DNA of 64,000 bases from Elusimicrobia bacterium HGW-Elusimicrobia-1 (lineage in GTDB: Bacteria; Elusimicrobiota; Endomicrobiia; PHAN01), in contig PHAN01000011.1 in NCBI GenBank assembly GCA_002841695.1, forward strand, positions 26,850-90,849. Reading direction: 5' to 3'. The notes under the pieces were generated by a model that saw only the letters and a list, made by a program, of their open reading frames with translations, did not search any database and was not told the origin of the DNA. Below, in pieces: positions 35,284 to 43,452 of this stretch. The translations under genes and the position numbers were made by a program. Position 1 is the stretch's first letter. Every line of letters begins with the position of its first letter.

Positions 35284-36906
35284 ATGGGAAAAATAAAAAT
35301 TAAATTATTGACAAAAATCGCCGGCAAAGTCGCAAAAACTTTGTTTGTGCCGCTTTTTGTCTTTTTCTATCCCCTATCCCCTATCCCCTGTCTTTTCGCC
35401 GCCGCCACCGGAGGTCAGCCGGGACAGTTTGTCGCATGGGGCGCCGGCGCGCGGTCGCTGGGCATGGGCAAGGCGTTTTTTGCCGTGGCCGACGATGCTT
35501 CGGCTACCTACTGGAACCCCGCGGCCATGACGCAACTTGACCGCAAAGAGATAATGGCTCTTCACGCCGCGTTGTTCGCCGAGACCAGTTTCAACTTTTT
35601 GTCCTACGTGCACCCGACGGCCAAATCCGGAGTTTTCGGCGGTAACATTACGCGGCTTCATTCGGGCGGCTTCGAGAAAATAGCCATAACCTTCGACGCC
35701 GCGCAGGAAGACATAATCAAAATCGAAAATCTTGGAACCTTCGACGATTCGCGTATGGCGTTTACGCTGGCTTACGGCAAAAAAATACAGGAAAATCTCT
35801 CCATAGGTTTGGCGGGCAAATACATAAGCCACTCTCTGGACACTTCGGTTTCGGGGGCATTTACCACCGACCTTACGATGTTTCTTGAAGGCCTAAACCA
35901 TACGGTTCCTGGAATCAAACTGGGCTTTGGCGTCAATAATTTAATATCGAGTTCCTTTGGCGATACCGACGACATAATGCCTCTGGTATTTCGCATGGGC
36001 GCATCCCACAAGTTCCTCAAGGACAAACTTCTTCTTGCCTTCGACATTGATAAATCCATGGAAGCCAATCTCGGATGGCATATCGGCACGGAATATTATC
36101 TTATGAATTACCTGGCTATGCGTCTTGGTTTCGAGGGGGAAAGCGGAATCCGCGAGACGACGGCGGGTTTCGGCTTCAAATACAAAGATTACGGACTCGA
36201 CTACGCCTTTGCGTTTCATGAACTGGGACTCTCTCAGAGGGTGTCGGGCTCATGGAGAATCGGCGATTCCGTAAGCGTAGGACGTTTCGCCGCCGTGGCT
36301 CGTTTGATGAAAGAAGCCGTGGAGTCCTACAGAAAAGGCGATTTGCTTCTGGCGTACAACCGGCTTGAGCGTCTGCTCGATATTGACCCCGCCAACAAGG
36401 ACGCGCAGAATATGTCCCGCCGCCTGCAGGTCATAATAGGCCATATGGACACGGTAGTGGGCGATACCGAAGACGCCGTGGCGTCCAGAAAGGGCATAGT
36501 GGCTTATCTTGAAGGCGACGATTCCGGCGCCATAAATTCTTTCAGATACGCGTATTATAAAAAACCCGAAAATGTAAAACTTCTGGGACTCCTCAACAGA
36601 ATAGAAAAAGAACTCGGCTTGCCCCCCACCGAGTCATACAAAGAAAGCATTGCCGGCTTTACCATAGTCGATCAGAAAGTGTTTGATTCGCGCCAGGCGA
36701 TTATAGACGGCAAATACGACAAAGCGCTTATGCGCGCGCAGGAAATACTTAATCTTGAGCCCAACCACGTGACCGCTCTTGAAATAATGGGTTCGGCGTT
36801 CTTCATGATGGATCAGCCCGATAAAGCCAAAGAAGTATGGATGAAAGTGCTTGAAGTCGACCCGACCAATAAGGTCGTGCCGCAGTTCCTCAACCAGCTC
36901 AGATAA
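35284..36906 (+). CDS. PorV/PorQ-like outer-membrane barrel with C-terminal TPRs
   Basis: The 540-aa protein has a signal peptide ending near FYPLSPIPCLFAA, then the barrel opening GAGARSLGMGKAFFAVADDA and YWNPAAMTQLD and strand-like segments to about residue 330, as in PorV/UPF0164-type proteins. Residues ~340-540 are TPR-like helical repeats (SYRKGDLLLAYNRLERLLDIDP, KYDKALMRAQEILNLEPNH, QPDKAKEVWMKVLEVDP) that would face the periplasm. In Bacteroidota PorV shuttles type 9 secretion cargo; here it sits between a FlgD-Ig protein and the FliF/FliG fusion. Part of the signal peptide is encoded by a C-rich repeat shared with the gene at 50323. Confidence 0.8.
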   Translation: MGKIKIKLLTKIAGKVAKTLFVPLFVFFYPLSPIPCLFAAATGGQPGQFVAWGAGARSLGMGKAFFAVADDASATYWNPAAMTQLDRKEIMALHAALFAETSFNFLSYVHPTAKSGVFGGNITRLHSGGFEKIAITFDAAQEDIIKIENLGTFDDSRMAFTLAYGKKIQENLSIGLAGKYISHSLDTSVSGAFTTDLTMFLEGLNHTVPGIKLGFGVNNLISSSFGDTDDIMPLVFRMGASHKFLKDKLLLAFDIDKSMEANLGWHIGTEYYLMNYLAMRLGFEGESGIRETTAGFGFKYKDYGLDYAFAFHELGLSQRVSGSWRIGDSVSVGRFAAVARLMKEAVESYRKGDLLLAYNRLERLLDIDPANKDAQNMSRRLQVIIGHMDTVVGDTEDAVASRKGIVAYLEGDDSGAINSFRYAYYKKPENVKLLGLLNRIEKELGLPPTESYKESIAGFTIVDQKVFDSRQAIIDGKYDKALMRAQEILNLEPNHVTALEIMGSAFFMMDQPDKAKEVWMKVLEVDPTNKVVPQFLNQLR

Positions 36907-36957
36907 GGACGCATAATATAAGGTATATATATGACTTTTGAAAAACGGAGAAAAATT

Positions 36958-38787
36958 ATGAAAAAATCCGACGTCTTCGCCGCCGCGCTGCGCGTAGCCG
37001 CCGCTCTGAGTGTTTTCGCGGCCGCATTTTCCGCCGCGACAGCCAAAGCGCAGGACGGCAGCAGCACCGAAGTCACTTTGATGGAACACAAACTCCGCTA
37101 TGAGCGCGAAAAAACGGAATATCTCCAGAAGGACATTCTCGACAGAGTTCTTGGTCCCGACAAAGCCATTGTTGTGGTGGACGTGGAGTTCGGACTGGAC
37201 ACGGTGACCACGCGTTCCTTTGCCAAAGAGAGAAAGTCCGAACAGAAAAAAGATATCGGTCAGATAGAATATTTGCTGCCCGGCGTGCCGAATCCCAAAG
37301 CCGTTTCCGCCGGAGATCCCACCGGAGAGACGAAAGAGGAATCCGGCCAGCAGGAAAAAACCACGGTTGAAGTGAAAGTAGTCCTCAAAAGGCAGATAGT
37401 AACCGTCCTTCACGACGACAAAGTTCCGGCGGCGCGTCTTGAGACGGTAAAGGACGCCATTACGTCGGCTTTAAGAATCGATGCCCGAAGAGGCGACCGC
37501 ATAGATTTCAAGGAGACCAAGTTCACAAGGGGTTTTCTGGATCAGATTCTTAAACCGCTTGTTCTGATTCCTCTGATACTCGCACTTCTTATCATCTACT
37601 TTCTATTCGTGCCTTTCGCGGGCTTCCTGAGGTCTTACGTCAGAACGCTCAAAGAAAAAGGCGGCACGGAAGTTACGGTTGATTCCAAGTTCGGAACCCC
37701 CGAAGGAGAGGGTGGAGCGGGCGGCGGTGATGGAACCGGCGCCTTGGGGGCCGCGGGCGCCGCCGCTTTAGAAGTGATTCAGGGGGAAAAGAAGTTCGAG
37801 CCGTTCATCTACATTACCGACGACAATCTTAAAAGAATGATATATTTGATAAGAAAAGAAACACCCAGGACAATAGCTCTTGTGATTAGTTACTTAAAGG
37901 CGGAGCACGTAAAAGAAGTTCTTTTGAGTTTGGAGCCCAGGACACAATCTGAGGTTGCCATTGAAATGGCCACAATCAGGCAGATGTCAAAAGATCAAGT
38001 AATGAAAATAGATACCGATATAAAAGAAAAAATAGATTTTCTTATCGGAGGGGTGGGTCCCCTGTTAAAAGTTTTGGATCAGGTTGACAAAGTTACAAGC
38101 GATAACATACTCGATTATCTACAAAATGAAAAACCGGATTTATATGATAAGGTCAGAAAGTTCATACTTAAGTTTGAGGATATAAAAAACTTCCCGGATC
38201 AAATGATGCAAGTAATACTAAACTGCCCGGATTTGAAAAATTCGGCGCTTCTGGCAAAGGCTCTTAAAGGGTCTCCGCAGGATGTGGTAAATAAGTTTTT
38301 TGCCAATATGTCGTCGAATGCCGTTCAGCTTGTTCAGGAAGAAATGCAGTACACACAGGCCGTAACGGAAATGCAGGTTGAAGAGGAAAGAAAAAAAATA
38401 TTGGGAGTTGTCAGAAAACTCGAAGACGAGGGCAAGATATTCGTGCGCGAAAAACCCAATACCTCCGCCCTCGAGGGCGAAGAGGTTCTCTGCGACGATT
38501 CTTCGGGTTCCGAATCGGCCTCCGGCCCCGCCGCCGAATATTATCAGGCGGGAGTGGCGGCGCACGACGCGGGCAATTTCCAGGACGCCATAAGTTATCT
38601 TGAATACGCTCTGTCTCTCGACGATAAACTCACGGACGCGCACAATTATCTGGCTGCGGCGTACTATGCTTTGGGCAGATACGACGACGCTCTGGCCAGA
38701 TACGAAATAGTCCTGAGCATAAATCCCGGCGACGGGGAACTCTCTTCGTTTGTCGAGCAGCTCAGAATGCAGGCATCCCGGAGGTAA
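36958..38787 (+). CDS. FliF-like/FliG fusion protein with TPR tail
   Basis: The 609-aa protein has a signal peptide (to ~28), then a FliF-like ring-building periplasmic segment (YEREKTEYLQKDILDRVLGP, with DKAIVVVDVEFGLDT, ~45-180). One membrane helix (~196-220) and a Gly-rich linker follow. Next is a FliG middle/C-terminal module (~285-494: ETPRTIALVISYLKAEHVKE, SEVAIEMATIRQMSKDQV, GGVGPLLKVLDQVDKVT, VVRKLEDEGKIFV), and last two or three TPRs (~525-604). FliF anchors the flagellar MS ring and FliG is the rotor/switch ring; here both are reduced and joined. ATG 36958 has GGAG at good spacing; ATG 36931 would add nine residues. No other flagellar gene is nearby. Confidence 0.85.
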   Translation: MKKSDVFAAALRVAAALSVFAAAFSAATAKAQDGSSTEVTLMEHKLRYEREKTEYLQKDILDRVLGPDKAIVVVDVEFGLDTVTTRSFAKERKSEQKKDIGQIEYLLPGVPNPKAVSAGDPTGETKEESGQQEKTTVEVKVVLKRQIVTVLHDDKVPAARLETVKDAITSALRIDARRGDRIDFKETKFTRGFLDQILKPLVLIPLILALLIIYFLFVPFAGFLRSYVRTLKEKGGTEVTVDSKFGTPEGEGGAGGGDGTGALGAAGAAALEVIQGEKKFEPFIYITDDNLKRMIYLIRKETPRTIALVISYLKAEHVKEVLLSLEPRTQSEVAIEMATIRQMSKDQVMKIDTDIKEKIDFLIGGVGPLLKVLDQVDKVTSDNILDYLQNEKPDLYDKVRKFILKFEDIKNFPDQMMQVILNCPDLKNSALLAKALKGSPQDVVNKFFANMSSNAVQLVQEEMQYTQAVTEMQVEEERKKILGVVRKLEDEGKIFVREKPNTSALEGEEVLCDDSSGSESASGPAAEYYQAGVAAHDAGNFQDAISYLEYALSLDDKLTDAHNYLAAAYYALGRYDDALARYEIVLSINPGDGELSSFVEQLRMQASRR

Positions 38788-38796
38788 ACTACTACT

Positions 38797-41700
38797 ATGT
38801 GGAAACGTTCGCAAAGCGATAAAACCCCAAAAGCAGGAACCGCGCCGGCGGCTTCATCTTCCCAGAATGCGTCCTCGTCGGATGCGTTGAGCCCCCGGGC
38901 AGAAGACGTCGGCGCGGAAGAACTTGCCAAAATTAAGGCGTCGGTGGAAGACCAGATAGCCAAAATCGAGCGGTTTATCGACGCCGAGAGAAAGGCCTAT
39001 CAGGGGCGCGCCGAACATATGGAAGAGGAAAAAGCGCGCCTGAGTGCCCATATGGAGCTTACCGAAAACGATCTTTCCCGCAACTTGTCCGCCCAGAGCG
39101 AGACCATAAGTTCGATGCGCCGCAAATGGGGCGCCGACATATCGAATATGGAAGCCAAAATCTCGGCCGAGGAAAAAATATGGGAGAACAAGCTAAATGA
39201 CCTGGCCGCCGGACTTGAGAATATGAAGTTGTCCTCCCGCGTTGAAGCGGAGGGCTCCCGTGCCGAGACCGATTCCGCGGTAATGTCGATAAAAAGTGAA
39301 ATCCGGACGCTTGAGAGCCGCCTTGCGGAGTTGGTCGCCCGCCGTCGCGCGGAGGGTTCTTTGCGCGCGGCCGAGATTAAGAAGCGCCAAGAAGACATAG
39401 CCGCGATAAAGGCGCAGATCTCTCTTAAGGCCGGGCAGTTGCGTCTGGAAGAAGAAAGATTCGAATGCGAGCGCGCCGAACTCGACGAAAAATATCGCAT
39501 CCGCGCCAAGGAACTCGAAGATAAACTCTCAAACTTGCGCGCCGAGTCGCAGAAAGCCGCGGCCGCCAAGCAGGACGAATTGCTGGCTTTTGAAACGGCC
39601 GTCAAGCAGCGGGGTATGCGTTTTGAGCAGGAAGCGGATTCCAGAAAGGCCTCGCTGGACGAGATGCGCCGCATTCTCGGAAGCCGCATTAAAGACATTG
39701 AGGCGGAAATGTCCGGGGAGAGCGGCCGTTGCGAGAGTGTGCTTAAAGAGCGCGAGGAAATTCTCGACAAAATAAAAGTCGAGCTTATGCTTTCTGATAC
39801 CGCCGCCGATTCCGAGCGGCAGAACCGTCTCAACGAACTCTCGGAACTGAAAGCCCGCGCGGAAAGACAACTTGGCGAGCTGGCTAAAAAGTATGAGCAG
39901 GAGAAAAACGACTGGGACAAGAAACTCTCCGGCGCCGACCGCCGGATGGAAGCCGCCCGGATAGAGGCGCAGGTAAAGATGCGCGAGATGACGGCCGACC
40001 TTGACCGCGCCCGCGCCGATATAGAACGGGAGAAAAAGAAACTTTCCGCCCGCGTGCTTGAACTTGAGAACGAAATGATGGCGCGCAGGATAGATTACGA
40101 AAAATCCGTATCTGCCAAGAGCGCCGAGCTTGAAGAACTCAAAAACCGCCTTGCCTCCGAGCAGGAGCGTAAGGCGTCCGAATATCATATCCGTCTCGAC
40201 GAATTATCGGCCAGAAAAAATCTCATAGAGAATGAGCTTGCCGCGGCAGCCGCGGCGCGACGGGAGTCCGTCAAAATATATGCGTCGCGCATAGAACAGA
40301 AAAATGCCGAAATGGCGGCTTTGCGATCGGAGCACGAGCGTGAATTGGCCGCCGCGTCGGCCGCGCTGGAACGCGAGAAAAACAGCATTAAAGAGGAACT
40401 GGCGCCCGTCAACGCCGAACTGTCGGCGGTTATGGCGCGCAAGGACGATCTTGATAAACGTCATGCCGCGTCGATGGCAGCGCTGGCGGAGCGGCAGGAC
40501 GTCGCCGGGAAAGAGGCCGATGAGCGCATAAAAGAACTTTCCGCCGCGCACGCCGCGGAAACGGCTCGCATAAAATATGAAATAGAGCGCCTCGAAAACG
40601 AACTGAAACTGGCGTTGGACGAAAAATCCCGCATAGAGTCCGAGGCCGTAAACGCCCGTCGCGCGATAAGCGACGAGAAAATCGCGCTGGACGGAGAATT
40701 GGCCGAACTCAGGGAACGTTCGCGGCAGGAAATGGACCGCCTGAGCGCCTCCGCCGCCGAAGAAAAAGCGAAAATATCCTCCGACATAGAAAATCTTGAG
40801 CGCGATTCCGCCGATGCCGCCGCCGCTTATGCCGCGGAACTTGCGTCTGCCGAGGAAGCCGTTGCCGCCGCCCGCAAGGAATTGGAGATTAATTCCGCGG
40901 CCATATCGGCCAAACTTACCGAAGACCGCGCCGCGCTTGAGCGGCGCATATCCGCTTTGTCCGAAGAAGTCGCCGCCCGCCGCGAAGATATCAAAAAAAT
41001 TAAATCGTCGGCGGAAGGACAGTTGTCGCAGCTCCGCGGGGAACTCGCCGATTCCAAGAAGGCGCTTGAGGCCGCCGTTGTCGCCGCCCGCGAGGATTAT
41101 CGGGTACGGTCGGCGCAGTATGATTCCGATATAGACGTCATGAAGTCCCGCGCCGCAGATCTTGCCAGGCGTTTCTCCGAGCTTAAAAAAGAAACCGTGG
41201 ATGCCAATTCCGACGCCGTCGCCACGGTTCGCCGTCTCAGGGAAGAGCTTGAAGGGTTGGAGCGCAAAAATGAGGCCGAGGCGACCCGCCTGCGCGGCGA
41301 ATATGAGCGTGAAAACAGTATGCTTGCCGACGAGGTTGAAAAGATCGAGGCCGAGGCGGCCGCTCTTAAAATCGATCACGAAAATGCCATCGCCCGTCTC
41401 AGGGAAGAGTTGGAGAAAAACGAGACGCTCCGCGCCCAGAAAATTGCCGAGCGCAAGACGGCTTTGGACCGTCTTGATATCGAGCATAAACGTCTTTCCG
41501 AGCGTTACAATGCGCAGATAAATTCTTTTAAGGCCGATATGGCGGATTTGGAAGGGCGTCTTCCCGCCATCCTGACCGACAAAGAAAAACAAATTGCCGA
41601 TCTCACCGCCAAACTCGCCGCCGCCGATGAGAGACACGCCGGCCAGAAAGAAAGTTACGTTTCCGCCCACGCACAGTTCGTCTCGCGCGCCGAGAGCCGG

Positions 41701-43437
41701 AGGGATACGCTTCGCAAGCGCATAGATAATCTTAAGGAAAAGCACGCCACGGAGCTTGCGGACGCCGCGTCCCGTCTCGCCGCCGCGCAGAATGAATTCG
41801 CTTCCAAAGAAAATGAGCTGCGGAACGCTTACGAACAGAAGGAAAGGATGTATAAGGCCGAGAACTCGCGCCTGGATAAAATCAGGGAAGAATTGGAGAA
41901 AACTCTCCGCGATCAGACCACGCGGGGCCGTGACGAAATCAAAGGGCTCGACAAAAAAATCTACGAACTTGAGGCGCAGCTTGCGCACCGCGAAAAAGCC
42001 AATCAGGAAGAAATCGCCCGCATTCTGGCGGATAACGAAAATGAGCAGAAGCGCTTATCCGAAGAGGCCTTGATGCTGCGCGGCAATATCGGAGACATAA
42101 TGACCGCGGGCGCCGCTGCGGTGTCGGCTAAAAACGAGGAAATAACTTTTACGGCGTCGCGTCAAGCGGCTGCGCTGGAAAATCTTCTTGCCGAAATCAA
42201 CGGAAAAGAAAATCAGTGGAAGGAAGCCAACAGCCGTTTGGAACAGAATGTGGCCGTCGTTAAGGAGGCCATAGAAAACCAGCGCGCCGATTGGGAAAAA
42301 TTAAAAGAAGCCAAAGAAAAAGAACTTGCCGAACTCGGTTCCAAAATAGCAAATTGGGAATACGACGTCGAACAGTCGCGCGCGTCCGTGCGCAAAGAGC
42401 ACGACCTTGCCGTAGCCCGTTTCCAAAAAGAAATAGCCGCAGCCGCCGCATCCGTCGACAGCGCCCGCAGGAGTTCCGAAAGCGCCATGGCGGCCAAGCA
42501 ATCGGAGCTTAAAAAACTTGAGGACGATTACGCCGTCCGCCGTGACGCTGTCGAAGGCGAATGGCGGCGCGCGGAGAACGAGTTGCTCAAGGCGCGCGAA
42601 ACTCTTCAGGCGGAACTTTCATCCAAAGAATCGGCTTACAGAGAAAACACCGCGGCCGCCGCCCGTGAAATCGCCGCGCTGGAGAAGGAAATCGAGGATA
42701 GAAAACTTAGGATTGCCCTCGCCGCTTCGGAGTTTGAGAGCATAAAGATAAATACGCAGCGCGAAAATAAAAGAACCCTTAAAAAATTGGAGTCGGAAGC
42801 CGCTTCGCTGCTTGAAAAATATGCGGCTTATAACGATGAGTCCGTCCGCGCGCTGGCCTCCTCCGAAGAAAAGATTGCGCTTTTGGCCAAACGTCTTGTG
42901 ACTCGCGACGAGCGCATGCGCAACGAAATCGTAAAACGCCGCGAAGACGCGGAACGCTATCTTGCCGGGTTGCGCGACGAACTTGAAGAAGCCGCTTCGT
43001 CCGCGGTCGCGTCGGGAACTGCCGATGTCCGCAGGATAGAATCTTTGCGCGAGGAACTTGCGCTGCTTGAAACGGAATTTCTTAAGACAAAAGCCGCCGT
43101 GGAGGAAGAGCGTAATTCGGACAGGATGGCCGAGACGGAAGAGTCGCTGAAGGCCGTGGAAGAACTCGAAAAAATATTCGAGGATGAGCGCTCGCGGTTT
43201 GCCGAGCTTCTTGAAGCCAAGATGTCCAAGATAGACGAGCTTGAGCAGTCGCTGGGCGCCGCCTCCAATGACATTCTGGCCGAAAGCGCCCGCCGCAGAG
43301 CTTTTATGGACAATCTTAAAAGCCGCGGCGCGCGGCTTGCCTATAAATTGAGATATTTTTCCGGCGGTCTTGCGAATCGCGGCGACCGGCAGCAGGCCGC
43401 TTCGGATGACGACGGTAATGACGATAAAAACAAATAA
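38797..43437 (+). CDS. giant coiled-coil protein, 1546 aa
   Basis: After ~60 low-complexity Ser/Ala residues, nearly the whole length (about 60-1515) is heptad-rich Ala/Glu/Lys/Arg coiled coil. There is no signal peptide or membrane helix, so it is probably cytoplasmic. It ends in a short basic segment (RGARLAYKLRYFSGGLANR) and an acidic tail. A continuous coil of this size could reach roughly 200 nm. It starts nine nt after the FliF/FliG fusion, so the two are surely cotranscribed, and the coil may bind the cytoplasmic FliG or TPR domain. I know no family beyond generic SMC-like coiled coils; there is no ATPase head. Confidence 0.85.
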   Translation: MWKRSQSDKTPKAGTAPAASSSQNASSSDALSPRAEDVGAEELAKIKASVEDQIAKIERFIDAERKAYQGRAEHMEEEKARLSAHMELTENDLSRNLSAQSETISSMRRKWGADISNMEAKISAEEKIWENKLNDLAAGLENMKLSSRVEAEGSRAETDSAVMSIKSEIRTLESRLAELVARRRAEGSLRAAEIKKRQEDIAAIKAQISLKAGQLRLEEERFECERAELDEKYRIRAKELEDKLSNLRAESQKAAAAKQDELLAFETAVKQRGMRFEQEADSRKASLDEMRRILGSRIKDIEAEMSGESGRCESVLKEREEILDKIKVELMLSDTAADSERQNRLNELSELKARAERQLGELAKKYEQEKNDWDKKLSGADRRMEAARIEAQVKMREMTADLDRARADIEREKKKLSARVLELENEMMARRIDYEKSVSAKSAELEELKNRLASEQERKASEYHIRLDELSARKNLIENELAAAAAARRESVKIYASRIEQKNAEMAALRSEHERELAAASAALEREKNSIKEELAPVNAELSAVMARKDDLDKRHAASMAALAERQDVAGKEADERIKELSAAHAAETARIKYEIERLENELKLALDEKSRIESEAVNARRAISDEKIALDGELAELRERSRQEMDRLSASAAEEKAKISSDIENLERDSADAAAAYAAELASAEEAVAAARKELEINSAAISAKLTEDRAALERRISALSEEVAARREDIKKIKSSAEGQLSQLRGELADSKKALEAAVVAAREDYRVRSAQYDSDIDVMKSRAADLARRFSELKKETVDANSDAVATVRRLREELEGLERKNEAEATRLRGEYERENSMLADEVEKIEAEAAALKIDHENAIARLREELEKNETLRAQKIAERKTALDRLDIEHKRLSERYNAQINSFKADMADLEGRLPAILTDKEKQIADLTAKLAAADERHAGQKESYVSAHAQFVSRAESRRDTLRKRIDNLKEKHATELADAASRLAAAQNEFASKENELRNAYEQKERMYKAENSRLDKIREELEKTLRDQTTRGRDEIKGLDKKIYELEAQLAHREKANQEEIARILADNENEQKRLSEEALMLRGNIGDIMTAGAAAVSAKNEEITFTASRQAAALENLLAEINGKENQWKEANSRLEQNVAVVKEAIENQRADWEKLKEAKEKELAELGSKIANWEYDVEQSRASVRKEHDLAVARFQKEIAAAAASVDSARRSSESAMAAKQSELKKLEDDYAVRRDAVEGEWRRAENELLKARETLQAELSSKESAYRENTAAAAREIAALEKEIEDRKLRIALAASEFESIKINTQRENKRTLKKLESEAASLLEKYAAYNDESVRALASSEEKIALLAKRLVTRDERMRNEIVKRREDAERYLAGLRDELEEAASSAVASGTADVRRIESLREELALLETEFLKTKAAVEEERNSDRMAETEESLKAVEELEKIFEDERSRFAELLEAKMSKIDELEQSLGAASNDILAESARRRAFMDNLKSRGARLAYKLRYFSGGLANRGDRQQAASDDDGNDDKNK

Positions 43438-43452
43438 ACGGAGGACTCAAAA

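Noticed and set aside
36931..36957. Earlier ATG for the FliF/FliG fusion
   Set aside because: It would put a charged stretch before the signal peptide; ATG 36958 has a better-spaced GGAG and gives a standard signal peptide. It cannot be fully excluded.
40204..41988. Long minus-strand open frame (594 codons) across the 1546-aa coiled-coil gene
   Set aside because: It is a shadow frame: the plus-strand coiled coil is GC-rich with strong codon bias, the antisense product is Phe/Gly/Arg-rich with no domain, and several similar shadows exist in the same gene.
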